A stretch of 36,676 nt of DNA from Desulfovibrio piger ATCC 29098 (GTDB taxonomy: Bacteria; Desulfobacterota; Desulfovibrionia; Desulfovibrionales; Desulfovibrionaceae): assembly GCF_000156375.1 (NCBI RefSeq), contig NZ_DS996360.1, forward strand, positions 9,973 to 46,648, written 5' to 3'. Made by a program: the position numbers and the translations under genes. Positions 15,343-23,757 of this stretch are shown piece after piece. The number at the start of each line of letters is the position of its first letter. Position 1 is the first letter of the stretch. The notes under the pieces are model-generated. The model was not told the origin of the DNA. It did not search any database and saw only the letters and a list, made by a program, of their open reading frames with translations.

Positions 15343-16391
15343 GCATAACCCGTTTCGTCACCGCTGACGGCCTGCCCGCCTTTCTGGCTCACCTCTCCAA
15401 GAGCGCCCGCGTGCTGGCCCCGGTAGAAAAGCCGGGCAACAAGACCGCGGTCGTGTTCGAGCCCTGGAAGGAAGGCAAGCCCTTCACCCTGGCCAAGGCC
15501 ACCGTGCCCGCCAAGGAAGCCGTGCTGCCCCAGTGCGAAGTGCTGGTGCGCTACAGCAAGACCAAGGATCCCAATGATCCGGGCAAATGCACCATGACCC
15601 TGGACGATACGCCGCAGGCCGAGCCCACCGTGGTCTTCGGCAGCCGTCCCTGTGACGCCCGCGGCTATGTGACCCTGGACCGGCCCTACCTGCACGGCCC
15701 CTTCGCGGATCCGTACTACAAGGCCCGTCGTGACCAGCTCACCGTCATCACCCTGACCTGCCCCAGCGGCTGCAGCACCTGCTTCTGCCACTGGGTGGGC
15801 GGCGGTCCCACCTCGCCGGAAGGTTCCGACGTGCTGATGACCGAAGTGGAAGGCGGCTATGTGCTGCAGGCCATGACCGACAAGGGCGCGGCCCTGCTGG
15901 AAGGCAGCAGCCTGGCCGACGGTGCCGACCGCTTTGCCGATGCCGAGGCCGCCCGCAAGGCCGCCTGGGCCAGCCTGGACAAGGCGCCCAGCCTGGCCGA
16001 AGCTCCGGCCAAGGTGGCCGCCCGCTTCGAGGATGTGGAGTTCTGGCAGCAGGAGACCGACCGCTGTCTGTCCTGCGGGGCCTGTACCTACTTCTGCCCC
16101 ACCTGCTACTGCTTCAACATCACCGACGAAGGCGACGGCCTCAACGGCCGTGAGGGCCGTCGTCTGCGTACCTGGGACAACTGCATGTCGCCCCTGTTCA
16201 CGCGTGAGGCCAGCGGGCACAACCCCCGCACGGCCAAGGCCCTGCGCATGCGCAACCGCGTGTCGCACAAGTTTGCCACCTATCCCGAGAACTGGGGCGC
16301 CTTCTCCTGCAACGGCTGCGGCCGCTGCGTGAGCAACTGCCCCGTGCATCTGGATATCCGCGCCATCGTGCTCGACGCCATCAACAAGTAG
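15339..16391 (+). CDS. flxB: FlxB-like 4Fe-4S dicluster protein
   Basis: A 350-residue cytoplasmic iron-sulfur protein of the type found in sulfhydrogenase beta subunits and anaerobic sulfite reductase AsrA. The signature GSRPCDARGY is at 101-110, Cys141/145/148/150 follow (CPSGCSTCFC), and two C-terminal [4Fe-4S] motifs lie at 243-253 (CLSCGACTYFC) and 324-334 (CNGCGRCVSNC). It should move electrons between FlxA and FlxC in the Flx module. I chose the ATG at 15339, which overlaps the upstream stop (ATGA) and follows GGGAG; a GTG two codons earlier is the alternative. Ten bases separate it from flxA. The naming of FlxB versus FlxC within the family follows my memory of the Desulfovibrio vulgaris operon and could be swapped. 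Confidence 0.82.
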   Translation: MSITRFVTADGLPAFLAHLSKSARVLAPVEKPGNKTAVVFEPWKEGKPFTLAKATVPAKEAVLPQCEVLVRYSKTKDPNDPGKCTMTLDDTPQAEPTVVFGSRPCDARGYVTLDRPYLHGPFADPYYKARRDQLTVITLTCPSGCSTCFCHWVGGGPTSPEGSDVLMTEVEGGYVLQAMTDKGAALLEGSSLADGADRFADAEAARKAAWASLDKAPSLAEAPAKVAARFEDVEFWQQETDRCLSCGACTYFCPTCYCFNITDEGDGLNGREGRRLRTWDNCMSPLFTREASGHNPRTAKALRMRNRVSHKFATYPENWGAFSCNGCGRCVSNCPVHLDIRAIVLDAINK

Positions 16392-16401
16392 GAGTTCGTT
16401 C

Positions 16402-17694
16402 ATGGCTACCAAGAAAACTACCACCCGGAGCAAAAGCACGAAGGCTGCCGCCAAGCCTGCCGCCAAGCCCGCAGCCAAGACCAAGAAGGCTGCCGCTGCG
16501 GCTGCCCCGGCAGAAGCCGCGGAAGTGGCCGTGCGCGGCACGGACAGCCCCGTGCTGAAGGAAAGCCATGCGCCCGTGGTCAAGGAAAGCCCGGTGCCGG
16601 CCGAAGCCGTGAAGGCCGAAGCCCCCGCCGTGGCCGAACCCGCCCAGGCTCCCGCCGTGGCTGAAGAAAAACCCGCCCGTACCCGCAAGAGCAAGGCCGC
16701 TGCCAAGCCCGCCGAAGCTCCCGCGGAAGAAGCCCCCAAGGCTGAAGAAAAGCCCGCCGAAGCTCCCGCTCCCGCTGCGGAAGCCAAGCCGGCCGCCAAG
16801 CCTGCCGTCCTCAAGCCCCGTGCCGACGGCGGCATGCTGCGCGAGATCACGCCCCGTCCCCAGCAGGCGGGCAACCCCTACAAGCCCATGCTGGCCACGG
16901 TGGTGGAGACCATCCAGGAGACCGGCAACATCAAGACCCTGCGCGTGGTCCTGGACGATCCCGAGCAGATGGCCAACTTCACCTACGAGCCCGGCCAGGT
17001 GGGCCAGCTCTCGGTGTTCGGTGCCGGTGAATCCACCTTCGTCATCAACACCCCGCCCTCGCAGAAGGAGTACCTGCAGTTCTCCGTCATGCAGGCCGGT
17101 GAAGTGACCTCCGCCATCCATCGCCTGAGCCCCGGCGACAAGGTGGGCGTGCGCGCTCCCCTGGGCAACTTCTTCCCCTACAACGACTGGAAGGGAAAGA
17201 ACATCTTCTTCGTGGGCGGCGGTATCGGCATGGCCCCCATCCGTACCATCATGCTGCACGTGCTGGAGCACAAGGCCGACTACGGCAAGGTGAGCCTGCT
17301 GTACGGCGCCCGCTCCCCGCGCGACATGGCCTTCAGCTACGAGCTGGACGGCTGGCTGGCCAACCCCGACCTGGATTGCACGCTCTGCATCGACAATCCC
17401 TACGAAGGCTGGCCGCACAAGGTGGGCCTGATCCCCAACGTGCTGACCGAGCTGAATCCCAGCCCGGACAACTGCGTGGCCGTGCTCTGCGGCCCGCCGA
17501 TCATGATCAAGTTCACCCTGCAGGCCCTGGAAAAACTGGGCTTCCAGCCCGAGAACATCGTGACCACGCTGGAAAAGCGCATGAAGTGCGGTATCGGCAT
17601 CTGTGGCCGCTGCAACATCGGCAGCCACTATGTCTGCGTGGACGGCCCGGTGTTCACCATGGCCCAGCTCAAGGAACTGCCGCCTGAACTGTAG
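16402..17694 (+). CDS. flxA: FlxA-like NAD(P)H:flavin oxidoreductase with Ala/Lys/Pro-rich N-terminal extension
   Basis: The NADH-facing subunit, 430 residues. The core from about residue 158 is a ferredoxin-NADP reductase-type FAD/NAD domain (FVINTPPSQKEYLQFSV for flavin, FFVGGGIGMAPIRTIMLHV for NAD, LCGPPIMIKF), ending in a [2Fe-2S] motif with Cys396, 401, 404 and 412 (CGIGICGRC, YVC), as in HydG/AsrB. The first about 145 residues are unlike the family: a Lys/Ala stretch (KKTTTRSKSTKAAAKPAAKP) followed by Ala/Glu/Pro/Val repeats, rather like histone H1 tails or pyruvyl carrier linkers. Codon usage there looks like that of the neighbours, so it is not an obvious frame error. AGGAG precedes the ATG and a strong terminator follows, so this is the last gene of the operon. 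Confidence 0.9.
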   Translation: MATKKTTTRSKSTKAAAKPAAKPAAKTKKAAAAAAPAEAAEVAVRGTDSPVLKESHAPVVKESPVPAEAVKAEAPAVAEPAQAPAVAEEKPARTRKSKAAAKPAEAPAEEAPKAEEKPAEAPAPAAEAKPAAKPAVLKPRADGGMLREITPRPQQAGNPYKPMLATVVETIQETGNIKTLRVVLDDPEQMANFTYEPGQVGQLSVFGAGESTFVINTPPSQKEYLQFSVMQAGEVTSAIHRLSPGDKVGVRAPLGNFFPYNDWKGKNIFFVGGGIGMAPIRTIMLHVLEHKADYGKVSLLYGARSPRDMAFSYELDGWLANPDLDCTLCIDNPYEGWPHKVGLIPNVLTELNPSPDNCVAVLCGPPIMIKFTLQALEKLGFQPENIVTTLEKRMKCGIGICGRCNIGSHYVCVDGPVFTMAQLKELPPEL

Positions 17695-17716
17695 GCCGGC
17701 ATCTCCGCTGCGTTTG

Positions 17717-17749
17717 AAGGAAGGGGTCTTCGGGCCCCTTCCTTTTTTT
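17717..17749 (+). terminator. Terminator of the hdr-flx operon
   Basis: A 10-bp stem AAGGAAGGGG/CCCCTTCCTT (17717-17726 with 17735-17744) runs into seven T residues (17743-17749), 23 bases after the flxA stop. Confidence 0.88.
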
Positions 17750-18105
17750 GCGCTCGGCGGAGGAGCGGCCCGGCGCGACCGAAGAGAAACGGCCTGTACG
17801 GGAGAGGCGCGCACGCCCCCGGCAGGCATGGGAAGAAATGCCGTGATTCCGCTGGGGAAGGGGATGTATATCACGTTTTAATGACATAAAAGTCACTCTT
17901 TTGTGACGATCCGCCGCGATTATCTTTTTTAAACATGATGAAATAATTTATTTTTTCTTAACTGGTAAATTTTCCTGAAAATTGCCTGCTTAAAAGCGTG
18001 AATTTTCATCCGGGGGCGTTTTCGTGCCCTTTACAGTCCCTTGCCGAGTGCGTATATCCCCCTTGCACAAGTACTCAACCTCCCACCGATAGAAGGAGAA
18101 AAAAT
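17750..18105 (+). other. AT-rich regulatory region before the Mop protein gene
   Basis: About 350 bases without a gene. From 17870 the sequence turns strongly AT-rich, in contrast to its surroundings. It contains two small inverted repeats: GTCAC/GTGAC (about 17892-17906) and AATTTTC/GAAAATT with a two-base centre (17968-17983). Several -10-like sequences exist but no pair is convincing. I do not recognise a molybdenum-cofactor riboswitch. Confidence 0.4.
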
Positions 18106-18534
18106 ATGGAAACCAGCGCTCGCAATACTTTCTGGGGCACCATCAGCTCCGTGCGCCCCGGCGCCGTCAATGACGAGATCGAACTGACCATGCCTTCCGG
18201 CACCAAACTGGTGGCCTCCATCACCAAGGCCAGCACCGAACGTCTGGGCCTGGTCGAAGGCAAGGAAGCCTGCGCCCTGGTCAAGGCCAGCATGGTCATC
18301 CTGATGAACGATGCCGACCAGTACATCCTCTCCACCCGCAACCAGTTCTGCGGTACCGTGAAGAGCGTGACCCCCGGCGCCGTCAACGGCGAAGTGGTGG
18401 TGGACCTGGGCGCCGACGGCGAGATGACCTCCATCATCACCATGGGCAGCATCAGCAAGCTGGGCCTGGCCGAAGGCAGCAAGGTGACCGCCATCGTCAA
18501 GGCCACCAACGTGATCATGGCCGTCAAAAAGTAA
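18106..18534 (+). CDS. Di-Mop (TOBE) molybdate-binding protein
   Basis: A 142-residue cytoplasmic protein made of two tandem Mop/TOBE domains. Each repeats the same pattern: F-x-G-T-(I/V)-x-S-V-x-PGAVN-(D/G)-E, then a (V/T)SIIT(K/M)xS segment and LGL-(V/A)-EG, then a final AIVKAT-N-V-I or ALVKASMVI. Domain one is about residues 6-70 and domain two about 76-142. Such molbindins (ModG type) store or buffer molybdate or tungstate for molybdopterin enzymes such as formate dehydrogenase. The start at 18106 follows AGAAGGAGA. It stands alone between two terminators, after a long AT-rich leader, so it is probably regulated on its own. Confidence 0.88.
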   Translation: METSARNTFWGTISSVRPGAVNDEIELTMPSGTKLVASITKASTERLGLVEGKEACALVKASMVILMNDADQYILSTRNQFCGTVKSVTPGAVNGEVVVDLGADGEMTSIITMGSISKLGLAEGSKVTAIVKATNVIMAVKK

Positions 18535-18558
18535 TTTTGCACGATCCTGACTGTCTGG

Positions 18559-18587
18559 GGGCCGCACTTGAGGGTGCGGCCCTTTTT
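18559..18587 (+). terminator. Terminator after the Mop protein gene
   Basis: A perfect 9-bp stem GGGCCGCAC/GTGCGGCCC (18559-18567 with 18574-18582) followed by five T residues. Confidence 0.88.
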
Positions 18588-18708
18588 CATTTTTGGCGGG
18601 CCGTTACAAAAACGTATGAATACCGGGGGATGGCGGGCAGGAACAAATTTTGACTTTGGGCAAAATTCGGCTATGACAAGGCATACTGATTGCTCCAAGG
18701 TCTGTGAA

Positions 18709-19467
18709 ATGAAGAATACATCCTGTCTTGAAACTACGCTGCCGCCCATCCAGTTCCGCCATCCGGGGCCGCCGCTCTATCAGCAGCTGGCCGACCAGTT
18801 GCGTCAGGCGATCCTGGACAAGAGCCTGCACCCTGGCGAAAAGCTGCCGACCCTGCAGCAGATGGCTTCACTGTGCGGTGTGGCCCGGGTGACGGCCCGT
18901 CAGGCCGTACAGCTGCTGGTCAGCGAAGGCTATCTGGAGACCCGTCAGGGGCGCGGCACCCATGTGGCCCAGCAACTGCCCCTGCGCCCCTGCACCAATA
19001 TGCGGACGTCCTGGAGCGCCCTCATCAAGCGTATCGAAGGCGCCAGTGTGGAACTGCTGGCAGCGGACGAAGTGCTGACCTGCCCCCTGCTCCGCGGAGA
19101 GCAGAAGGGGATCCCCGCGGCCTGTTACCAGTACATGAAGCGCGTCCATATCAAGGACGGTGTCCGCTTTGCCTTCATCGATCTGTATCTGGACAAGGAT
19201 ATCTACGACCTGGCCCCGGAGCGTTTCAATGCCACGACGGTCATCCCCGTCATGGACGAGCTGGGCGTCGATGTGACCACGGCCCGGCAGATCCTGACCA
19301 TCGGCATCGCCTCGCCCGAAGCGGCCAATCATCTGGGCATCGCCTGCGGCATGCCCGTGGCCCAGGTGGAGCGTTTTGCCTGCGACAAAAGCGGCAAGGT
19401 GGTCTATGCCGCCAGCATGGTCCATCCCGGTGACAGGGTACGCTTCGAGATAGACCTCGTCCGCTAG
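18709..19467 (+). CDS. GntR family transcriptional regulator with UTRA domain (HutC type)
   Basis: A 252-residue regulator. Residues about 17-85 form the GntR winged helix-turn-helix (PPLYQQLADQLRQAILDK, GEKLPTLQQMASLCGVARVTARQAVQLL, then LETRQGRGTHVA). The remaining part is a UTRA-like effector domain (for example VIPVMDELGVDVTTARQILTIG and AQVERFACDKSGKVVYA). The likely ligand is an organic acid. I chose the ATG at 18709 because AAGG lies at proper distance; an ATG at 18673 is possible. It faces the enolase-superfamily/TRAP operon on the other strand and shares a terminator with it, so it is the best candidate for binding the 28-bp palindrome at 23730-23757; that link is inference. Confidence 0.87.
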   Translation: MKNTSCLETTLPPIQFRHPGPPLYQQLADQLRQAILDKSLHPGEKLPTLQQMASLCGVARVTARQAVQLLVSEGYLETRQGRGTHVAQQLPLRPCTNMRTSWSALIKRIEGASVELLAADEVLTCPLLRGEQKGIPAACYQYMKRVHIKDGVRFAFIDLYLDKDIYDLAPERFNATTVIPVMDELGVDVTTARQILTIGIASPEAANHLGIACGMPVAQVERFACDKSGKVVYAASMVHPGDRVRFEIDLVR

Positions 19468-19500
19468 CCCCCAGCCTCTTTCCGGCCGGGCCCCGGCAGC

Positions 19501-19539
19501 AGAAGAGCCACGTACAGCGGTACGGGGCTCTTCTGTTTT
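19501..19539 (+). terminator. Long hairpin terminator between gntR and the TRAP operon
   Basis: A 9-bp stem AGAAGAGCC/GGCTCTTCT (19501-19509 with 19526-19534) continues as an inner 5-bp stem CGTAC/GTACG around AGCG, with single mismatched A/G between. T residues follow on the plus strand. With no other hairpin nearby it may serve both converging transcripts. Confidence 0.7.
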
Positions 19540-19558
19540 GGAAGGAGGAGAAACGTAT

Positions 19559-21424
19559 CTATGCCGTCCGGAGCTGCCAGATGATGTGGGCCGCCAGCAG
19601 GGCCAGTACGGCCCCCGTCAGGCCCAGCAGCAGCGGGGCGGCCAGAGCGTCGCCGTACACCGTCAGCCAGAAGGAGCCCGCACAGACCAGCAGGGAGAGG
19701 AGATAGTCCACGGGCCTGAAGATCCGCACCATGGCGCCGTAGAGCAGGGCGTCCAGGCTCATCAGGCCTGCCAGGATGCACAGCAGGGAGCAGACGGACC
19801 AGGCCATGTTGCTGAAATCAAGGGAGAACAGGGGATTGTAGACGATCAGGAAGGGCAGGATGAAGCCGCTCAGCGACAGGCGGAAGCCATGGACGCTGGT
19901 GATGGCGTAATTGCCGCCGGAAATGCCCGTGGCCGCCAGGGAAGCAAGACCCACCGGGGGCGTGACCGCTGCGATGATGGAGAAGTAGAAGCAGAACATG
20001 TGTGCCGGCAGCAAGGCCACGCCCATGGGGGTCAACGTAGGAATGATGATAATGGCGCACAGCGCGTAGGCGGCCGCCGGGGGGACGGCGCAGCCCAGGA
20101 TGAGCGAGACGATCATGGTCACCACCAGGGCGATGAACAGATGGCCGCCCGCCAGCATGTGGATGAGGCTGGCCAGCTTGCTGCCGAGGCCGGTGGAGAT
20201 GAGCGTCTGGGCCACCATGCCGATGAGCGCCAGGGAGATGCCGATCTTGGCCCCTGTGACGGCACCGCTGACCAGCGACTGGATGAGTTCCTTCCAGGTG
20301 GGGCGGGTGTCCTTGATGGCAAAGCCCACCACCAGGGTCACGATGCTGGCCCAGAAGGCGGTATTGGCTGGGCTGTAGCGCAGCAGGAGCATGGCGAAGA
20401 TCAGGCCGATGGGGATGATGAAGATGCACACGCGGCGGCGGATCAGGCCCCAGTCCACATCCAGCTGGACGGTCTTCAGGTCCTTGCGCACGGAAAGGAA
20501 CTGCACGCCCATGGCCACGGCGAAATAGAAGAGCACGGCGGGCAGGATGGCCGCCAGCATGACCACCGCATAGGGCTGGCCGATGAAGGTCGCCATCATG
20601 AAGGCGGCCGCGCCCATGACGGGGGGCATGAGCTGGCTGCCCGTGGCCGAACAGGCCAGGATGCCGCCGGCTTCATCCACGTTGTAACCGGAGCGGTTCA
20701 TGTACGGCAGTACGAAGGGGCCCGTGATGGCCACATTGGCCACGGGGGCGCCGGAGACCATGCCGATGAGGGAGTTGGAGAACACGGCCGTGAGTCCGGC
20801 CCCGCCACGCAGGCGGCGGCCCAGGATCTTGCCGGCTTCCATGAGCAGGCCTTCCACCTTGAAGATGCCCAGCAGCGAGCCGAAGACCACGAACAGGAAG
20901 ACCTGGTCGGCGCTGATGGACATGAACAGGCCGTACAGCTCGGACAGGCCCACACTGAGCATGGAGACCACATAATCAAAGGAAAAGACGGGATGATGGA
21001 GCGGGCCGCTGAGCATGTGCCCAAGGAAGAAGTAGGCCACGAAGACCACGGCCACGATGAGCAGCGGCAGGCCCCAGCTCAGCCAGGTGCACAGGGCCGT
21101 GCCCAGCATGAGGCAGATGCCGACGATGACGGCGGCCTGGGTGGGGAAGCCCTGGGACATCTCCAGTTCTTCCGTGTTCAGATAGACATAGGCGCAGCAG
21201 ACGAGCGTCACGAGCATGCAGGCATACAGCAAAAACTTGACGGCCTTGTTGGATATCTTGCGTGCGTAGCTCATGAAGATCAGCAGGAACAGGAAGGAAA
21301 AGTGGATGGTCTGGTGTTCCCACTGCGAAAAATACAGGTACTGGGAGGCAATGGCGTGGTAAAGCACCATGGCCAGAGCGCCGCCACGAAAAATCATGCT
21401 GGATGCAAGTTCTCCCGCTCTCAT
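19559..21424 (-). CDS. TRAP transporter fused permease, TAXI type (4TM/12TM)
   Basis: A 621-residue membrane protein in which the small and large TRAP permease subunits are fused, as is usual for TAXI systems. The N-terminal part has about six hydrophobic segments, then the DctM-like core (LPLLIVAVVFVAYFFLGHML, VFSNSLIGMVSGAPVANVAITGPFVLPYMNRSGY, GCAVPPAAAYALCAIIIIPTL, AAVTPPVGLASLAATGISGG) with the repeated Gly/Pro motifs of the transport domain. TRAP systems import organic acids using a sodium or proton gradient. I chose the ATG at 21424 with GGAGA six bases upstream; an ATG four codons earlier (21436) is the alternative. It is the third gene of the operon, 68 bases after the binding-protein gene. 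Confidence 0.93.
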   Translation of the reverse strand: MRAGELASSMIFRGGALAMVLYHAIASQYLYFSQWEHQTIHFSFLFLLIFMSYARKISNKAVKFLLYACMLVTLVCCAYVYLNTEELEMSQGFPTQAAVIVGICLMLGTALCTWLSWGLPLLIVAVVFVAYFFLGHMLSGPLHHPVFSFDYVVSMLSVGLSELYGLFMSISADQVFLFVVFGSLLGIFKVEGLLMEAGKILGRRLRGGAGLTAVFSNSLIGMVSGAPVANVAITGPFVLPYMNRSGYNVDEAGGILACSATGSQLMPPVMGAAAFMMATFIGQPYAVVMLAAILPAVLFYFAVAMGVQFLSVRKDLKTVQLDVDWGLIRRRVCIFIIPIGLIFAMLLLRYSPANTAFWASIVTLVVGFAIKDTRPTWKELIQSLVSGAVTGAKIGISLALIGMVAQTLISTGLGSKLASLIHMLAGGHLFIALVVTMIVSLILGCAVPPAAAYALCAIIIIPTLTPMGVALLPAHMFCFYFSIIAAVTPPVGLASLAATGISGGNYAITSVHGFRLSLSGFILPFLIVYNPLFSLDFSNMAWSVCSLLCILAGLMSLDALLYGAMVRIFRPVDYLLSLLVCAGSFWLTVYGDALAAPLLLGLTGAVLALLAAHIIWQLRTA

Positions 21425-21492
21425 AGTCGTCTCCATCGGCTCCGGGATGTGGCGCCGGGCCGCCGGAGCGGCCCGGTCCAGGGGAGTTTCGG

Positions 21493-22494
21493 TTACAGCA
21501 GGCCTGCTTCCTTGTAGGCGCGCAGGGCTCCGGGGTGGATCTGCTCGGGGCTCCAGCCCTTGATGAGGCCTTCACGGCTCATCAGGGCGCCAAGGGCGTG
21601 GTACTGGGCAAAGGCGTCGATGTTCTCGATCATGGCCTTGGCCAGGATGTAGGCGTATTCTTCGGGGAAGTCGGGGTGGGCGAACAGGCCGTGGGTATCG
21701 GCCCCGATGAAGATGGGGGCGGTCTGTCCTTCCACGGAGTTGGCGGGCACCTTGAAGGGGATCAGCTGGATGTCCTTGGCGGCGGTGTTCTTGACGGCCG
21801 CTTCGGTCCAGTCGAGGTGGTGCAGGTCACGCCCAGAGGCGACCACTTCCACGGTCTGGGGCGCAGGAGAGAACTTGCCGCTGACGGGGTCCATGTAGCC
21901 GCCGATGGTGGCGGCGTCCACCTGGCCGTTGACCAGGGCGGTGGCGGCTTCGCCCGTGCCCACATACTGGATGGACAGGCTCTTGTAGAAATCGTCGGAA
22001 TAGCCGCAACGCAGCAGGGCGTCAGGCTCGTAGCCCCAGATGGCCTGGGGGATGCGGCCCATGGCGATGCGCTTGCCGCGCAGGTCGCTGACGGACTTGA
22101 TGGATTCGTCCGCGGTGACGAGCCAGGTGGCCGTATAGGTGTAGCTGCCGATGAGCAGCAGCGGGGTACGCTTGGCCGGGAAGGGCTTCTTGCCCTGGGC
22201 GGCCAGCCAGTTGATGCCCTTGGAGGCCGTGCCTACGGTGTTCTTGCGGGCGGCCGGATCGGCATTGAGCTTGTTGACGTTGAAGGCCTGGCCGGGCGTT
22301 TCCGCATGCGAGATGAGGATGGGGTAGTCACCCTTGTTGACGATGTTTTCCAGAGCCGTGCCCAGCACATAGCTCCCGGTACCGAAAGGCGTGCTCAACA
22401 GGTTGATCCTGACCTTTTCAGCGGCTCCGGCCAGACCGGAACACAGGGCCAGGGACGTGACGATGAGACAAAGGCAGGTAAGAAAACGCTTCAT
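21493..22494 (-). CDS. TAXI family TRAP transporter solute-binding protein
   Basis: A 333-residue periplasmic binding protein. Signal peptide MKRFLTCLCLIVTSLALCSGLAGA with cleavage near AGA-AEK. The mature start KVRINLLSTPFGTGSYVLGTALENIVNK is the TAXI pattern (T-x-x-x-G-S-x-x), and LVNGQVDAATIGG and IPFKVPANSVEGQ are also in keeping. It should catch the substrate and hand it to the fused permease encoded downstream. The ATG at 22494 is preceded by AGGAGG. The ligand cannot be told from sequence; the neighbouring enolase-superfamily enzyme suggests a sugar acid, amino acid or similar carboxylate. Confidence 0.92.
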   Translation of the reverse strand: MKRFLTCLCLIVTSLALCSGLAGAAEKVRINLLSTPFGTGSYVLGTALENIVNKGDYPILISHAETPGQAFNVNKLNADPAARKNTVGTASKGINWLAAQGKKPFPAKRTPLLLIGSYTYTATWLVTADESIKSVSDLRGKRIAMGRIPQAIWGYEPDALLRCGYSDDFYKSLSIQYVGTGEAATALVNGQVDAATIGGYMDPVSGKFSPAPQTVEVVASGRDLHHLDWTEAAVKNTAAKDIQLIPFKVPANSVEGQTAPIFIGADTHGLFAHPDFPEEYAYILAKAMIENIDAFAQYHALGALMSREGLIKGWSPEQIHPGALRAYKEAGLL

Positions 22495-22529
22495 GATCGC
22501 CTCCTGTAGATGACGGGACGTGCAGGCAT

Positions 22530-23684
22530 TCAGCGGCATTCGGCCCGGTAAGTCACAAGGTTTTCCACAGCATCCAGATCAGGTTCCACACCAAGCCCGG
22601 CCGCATCGGAGAGGGTGATGCGGCCTTCCCGGACGGCCGGGAAGGGACGGGCCAGCAGTTCGCGCAGGGGGTTGGGGTTGCAGTCCACTTCCAGCAGGCC
22701 GTCCCCGCCCACAGCCGCCAGCAGATGGGCGGAGGCCAGCAGGCCGATGCCGCCGCCGAGATAGTGAGGGCAGTAGCGCAGGCCCGCCTTGAGGACGGCC
22801 CGGGCCACCGGCAGGCAGTTGCTCAGACCGCCCCACTTGCAGATGTCCGGCTGGATGACGCCAAGGTCGCGCCGGATGATGGCAGCGGAAAAGTCGGTAT
22901 GGCTGCGGATGTTCTCGCCCGCGGCCAGCGGATGGGGAGAGGCGGCGGCCAATGCCGCCCAGTCTTCGACGGGGCTGTCGCAACGCAGGGGCTCCTCGAT
23001 CCAGAGCAGCGGCCAGCGGCGCAGCTTTTCAACGCCCGCCAGCGCCTGCCGGCGCGTCCAGGCCTGGTTGACGTCCACCGCCAGTTCTTCGCCCGGCAGC
23101 AGGGCGGCGAAGGCTTCTTCCAGATTGGCGGCATCGCTTTGTTCGGAAAAACCTATCTTGATCTTGAAACAGCGGTAGCCTTCGGCACGGGTGCGCCGGA
23201 TGGTCCCGGCGATGTCGGGATGGTTGATGCCGCTGGCGTAGACGGGCATGGAGCCGTCACCACCGCCGCCCAGGAAACGGTGCAGGGGCAGACCCGCGCG
23301 GCGGGCCGCCAGATCCCACAGGGCTATGTCCAGGGCCGCCAGCGCCTGGGACATGGGGCCGGGCTCATCGGCCTGCAGGCGCAGGACCTCCAGCTGACCG
23401 GAGATCTCCGCGGACAGGGCGGCCGGGCTGCTCCAGGGCTTGCCGATGACCTTGGGGAGGATGGCCGTTTCCAGCAGCCGTGCCCTGTGTTCGGCACCGC
23501 AGGAGGGAAAGTTGCACCAGGCTTCGCCCCAGCCGTGCATGCCGTCTTCATCCTCCAGGCGCAGCAGGACAGCAGGCCTGTCGTGCATGATGCCGAACGA
23601 GGTACGAACCGCTTTTTCGATGGGCGCCCGGAAAACGAAGATCTCCGCGGAGCGCACCGGGGCCGTTACCAGATCTGTCGCCAT
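22530..23684 (-). CDS. Enolase superfamily enzyme (mandelate racemase/muconate lactonizing group)
   Basis: A 384-residue protein with the capping domain followed by the TIM-like barrel. Visible active-site residues: the Lys-x-Lys pair K174/K176 (FKIKIGF), metal ligands D204 (VDVNQAW), E230 (WIEEPL) and E256 (AAGENI), then K283 in PDICKWGG and H307 in CPHYLGGGIG. The set allows proton abstraction next to a carboxylate, so racemisation, epimerisation, cycloisomerisation or dehydration are all possible; I cannot name the substrate. GGGGGAAG precedes the ATG. It is the first gene of the operon with the TAXI-TRAP transporter (35-base gap), and its promoter overlaps a perfect palindrome. Confidence 0.9.
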   Translation of the reverse strand: MATDLVTAPVRSAEIFVFRAPIEKAVRTSFGIMHDRPAVLLRLEDEDGMHGWGEAWCNFPSCGAEHRARLLETAILPKVIGKPWSSPAALSAEISGQLEVLRLQADEPGPMSQALAALDIALWDLAARRAGLPLHRFLGGGGDGSMPVYASGINHPDIAGTIRRTRAEGYRCFKIKIGFSEQSDAANLEEAFAALLPGEELAVDVNQAWTRRQALAGVEKLRRWPLLWIEEPLRCDSPVEDWAALAAASPHPLAAGENIRSHTDFSAAIIRRDLGVIQPDICKWGGLSNCLPVARAVLKAGLRYCPHYLGGGIGLLASAHLLAAVGGDGLLEVDCNPNPLRELLARPFPAVREGRITLSDAAGLGVEPDLDAVENLVTYRAECR

Positions 23685-23729
23685 GGTCTTCCCCCTTGCT
23701 GATGTGGAAGAGAGTTGTTCTCAATTGGT

Positions 23730-23757
23730 ATATTGATACTATTCATAGTATCAATAT
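23730..23757. promoter_or_regulatory. Perfect 28-bp palindromic operator
   Basis: Arms ATATTGATACTAT and ATAGTATCAATAT (13 bases each, fully complementary) flank a two-base centre TC. This is the size and symmetry of a dimeric repressor site, here placed over the -10 region. The local GntR/UTRA regulator (18709-19467) is the likely binder, by context only. Confidence 0.75.

Noticed and set aside
18614-18623. GTATGAATAC upstream of gntR as a second operator
   Set aside because: It shares only the central TATGAATA with the 28-bp palindrome at 23730-23757; ten bases are too few to claim autoregulation.
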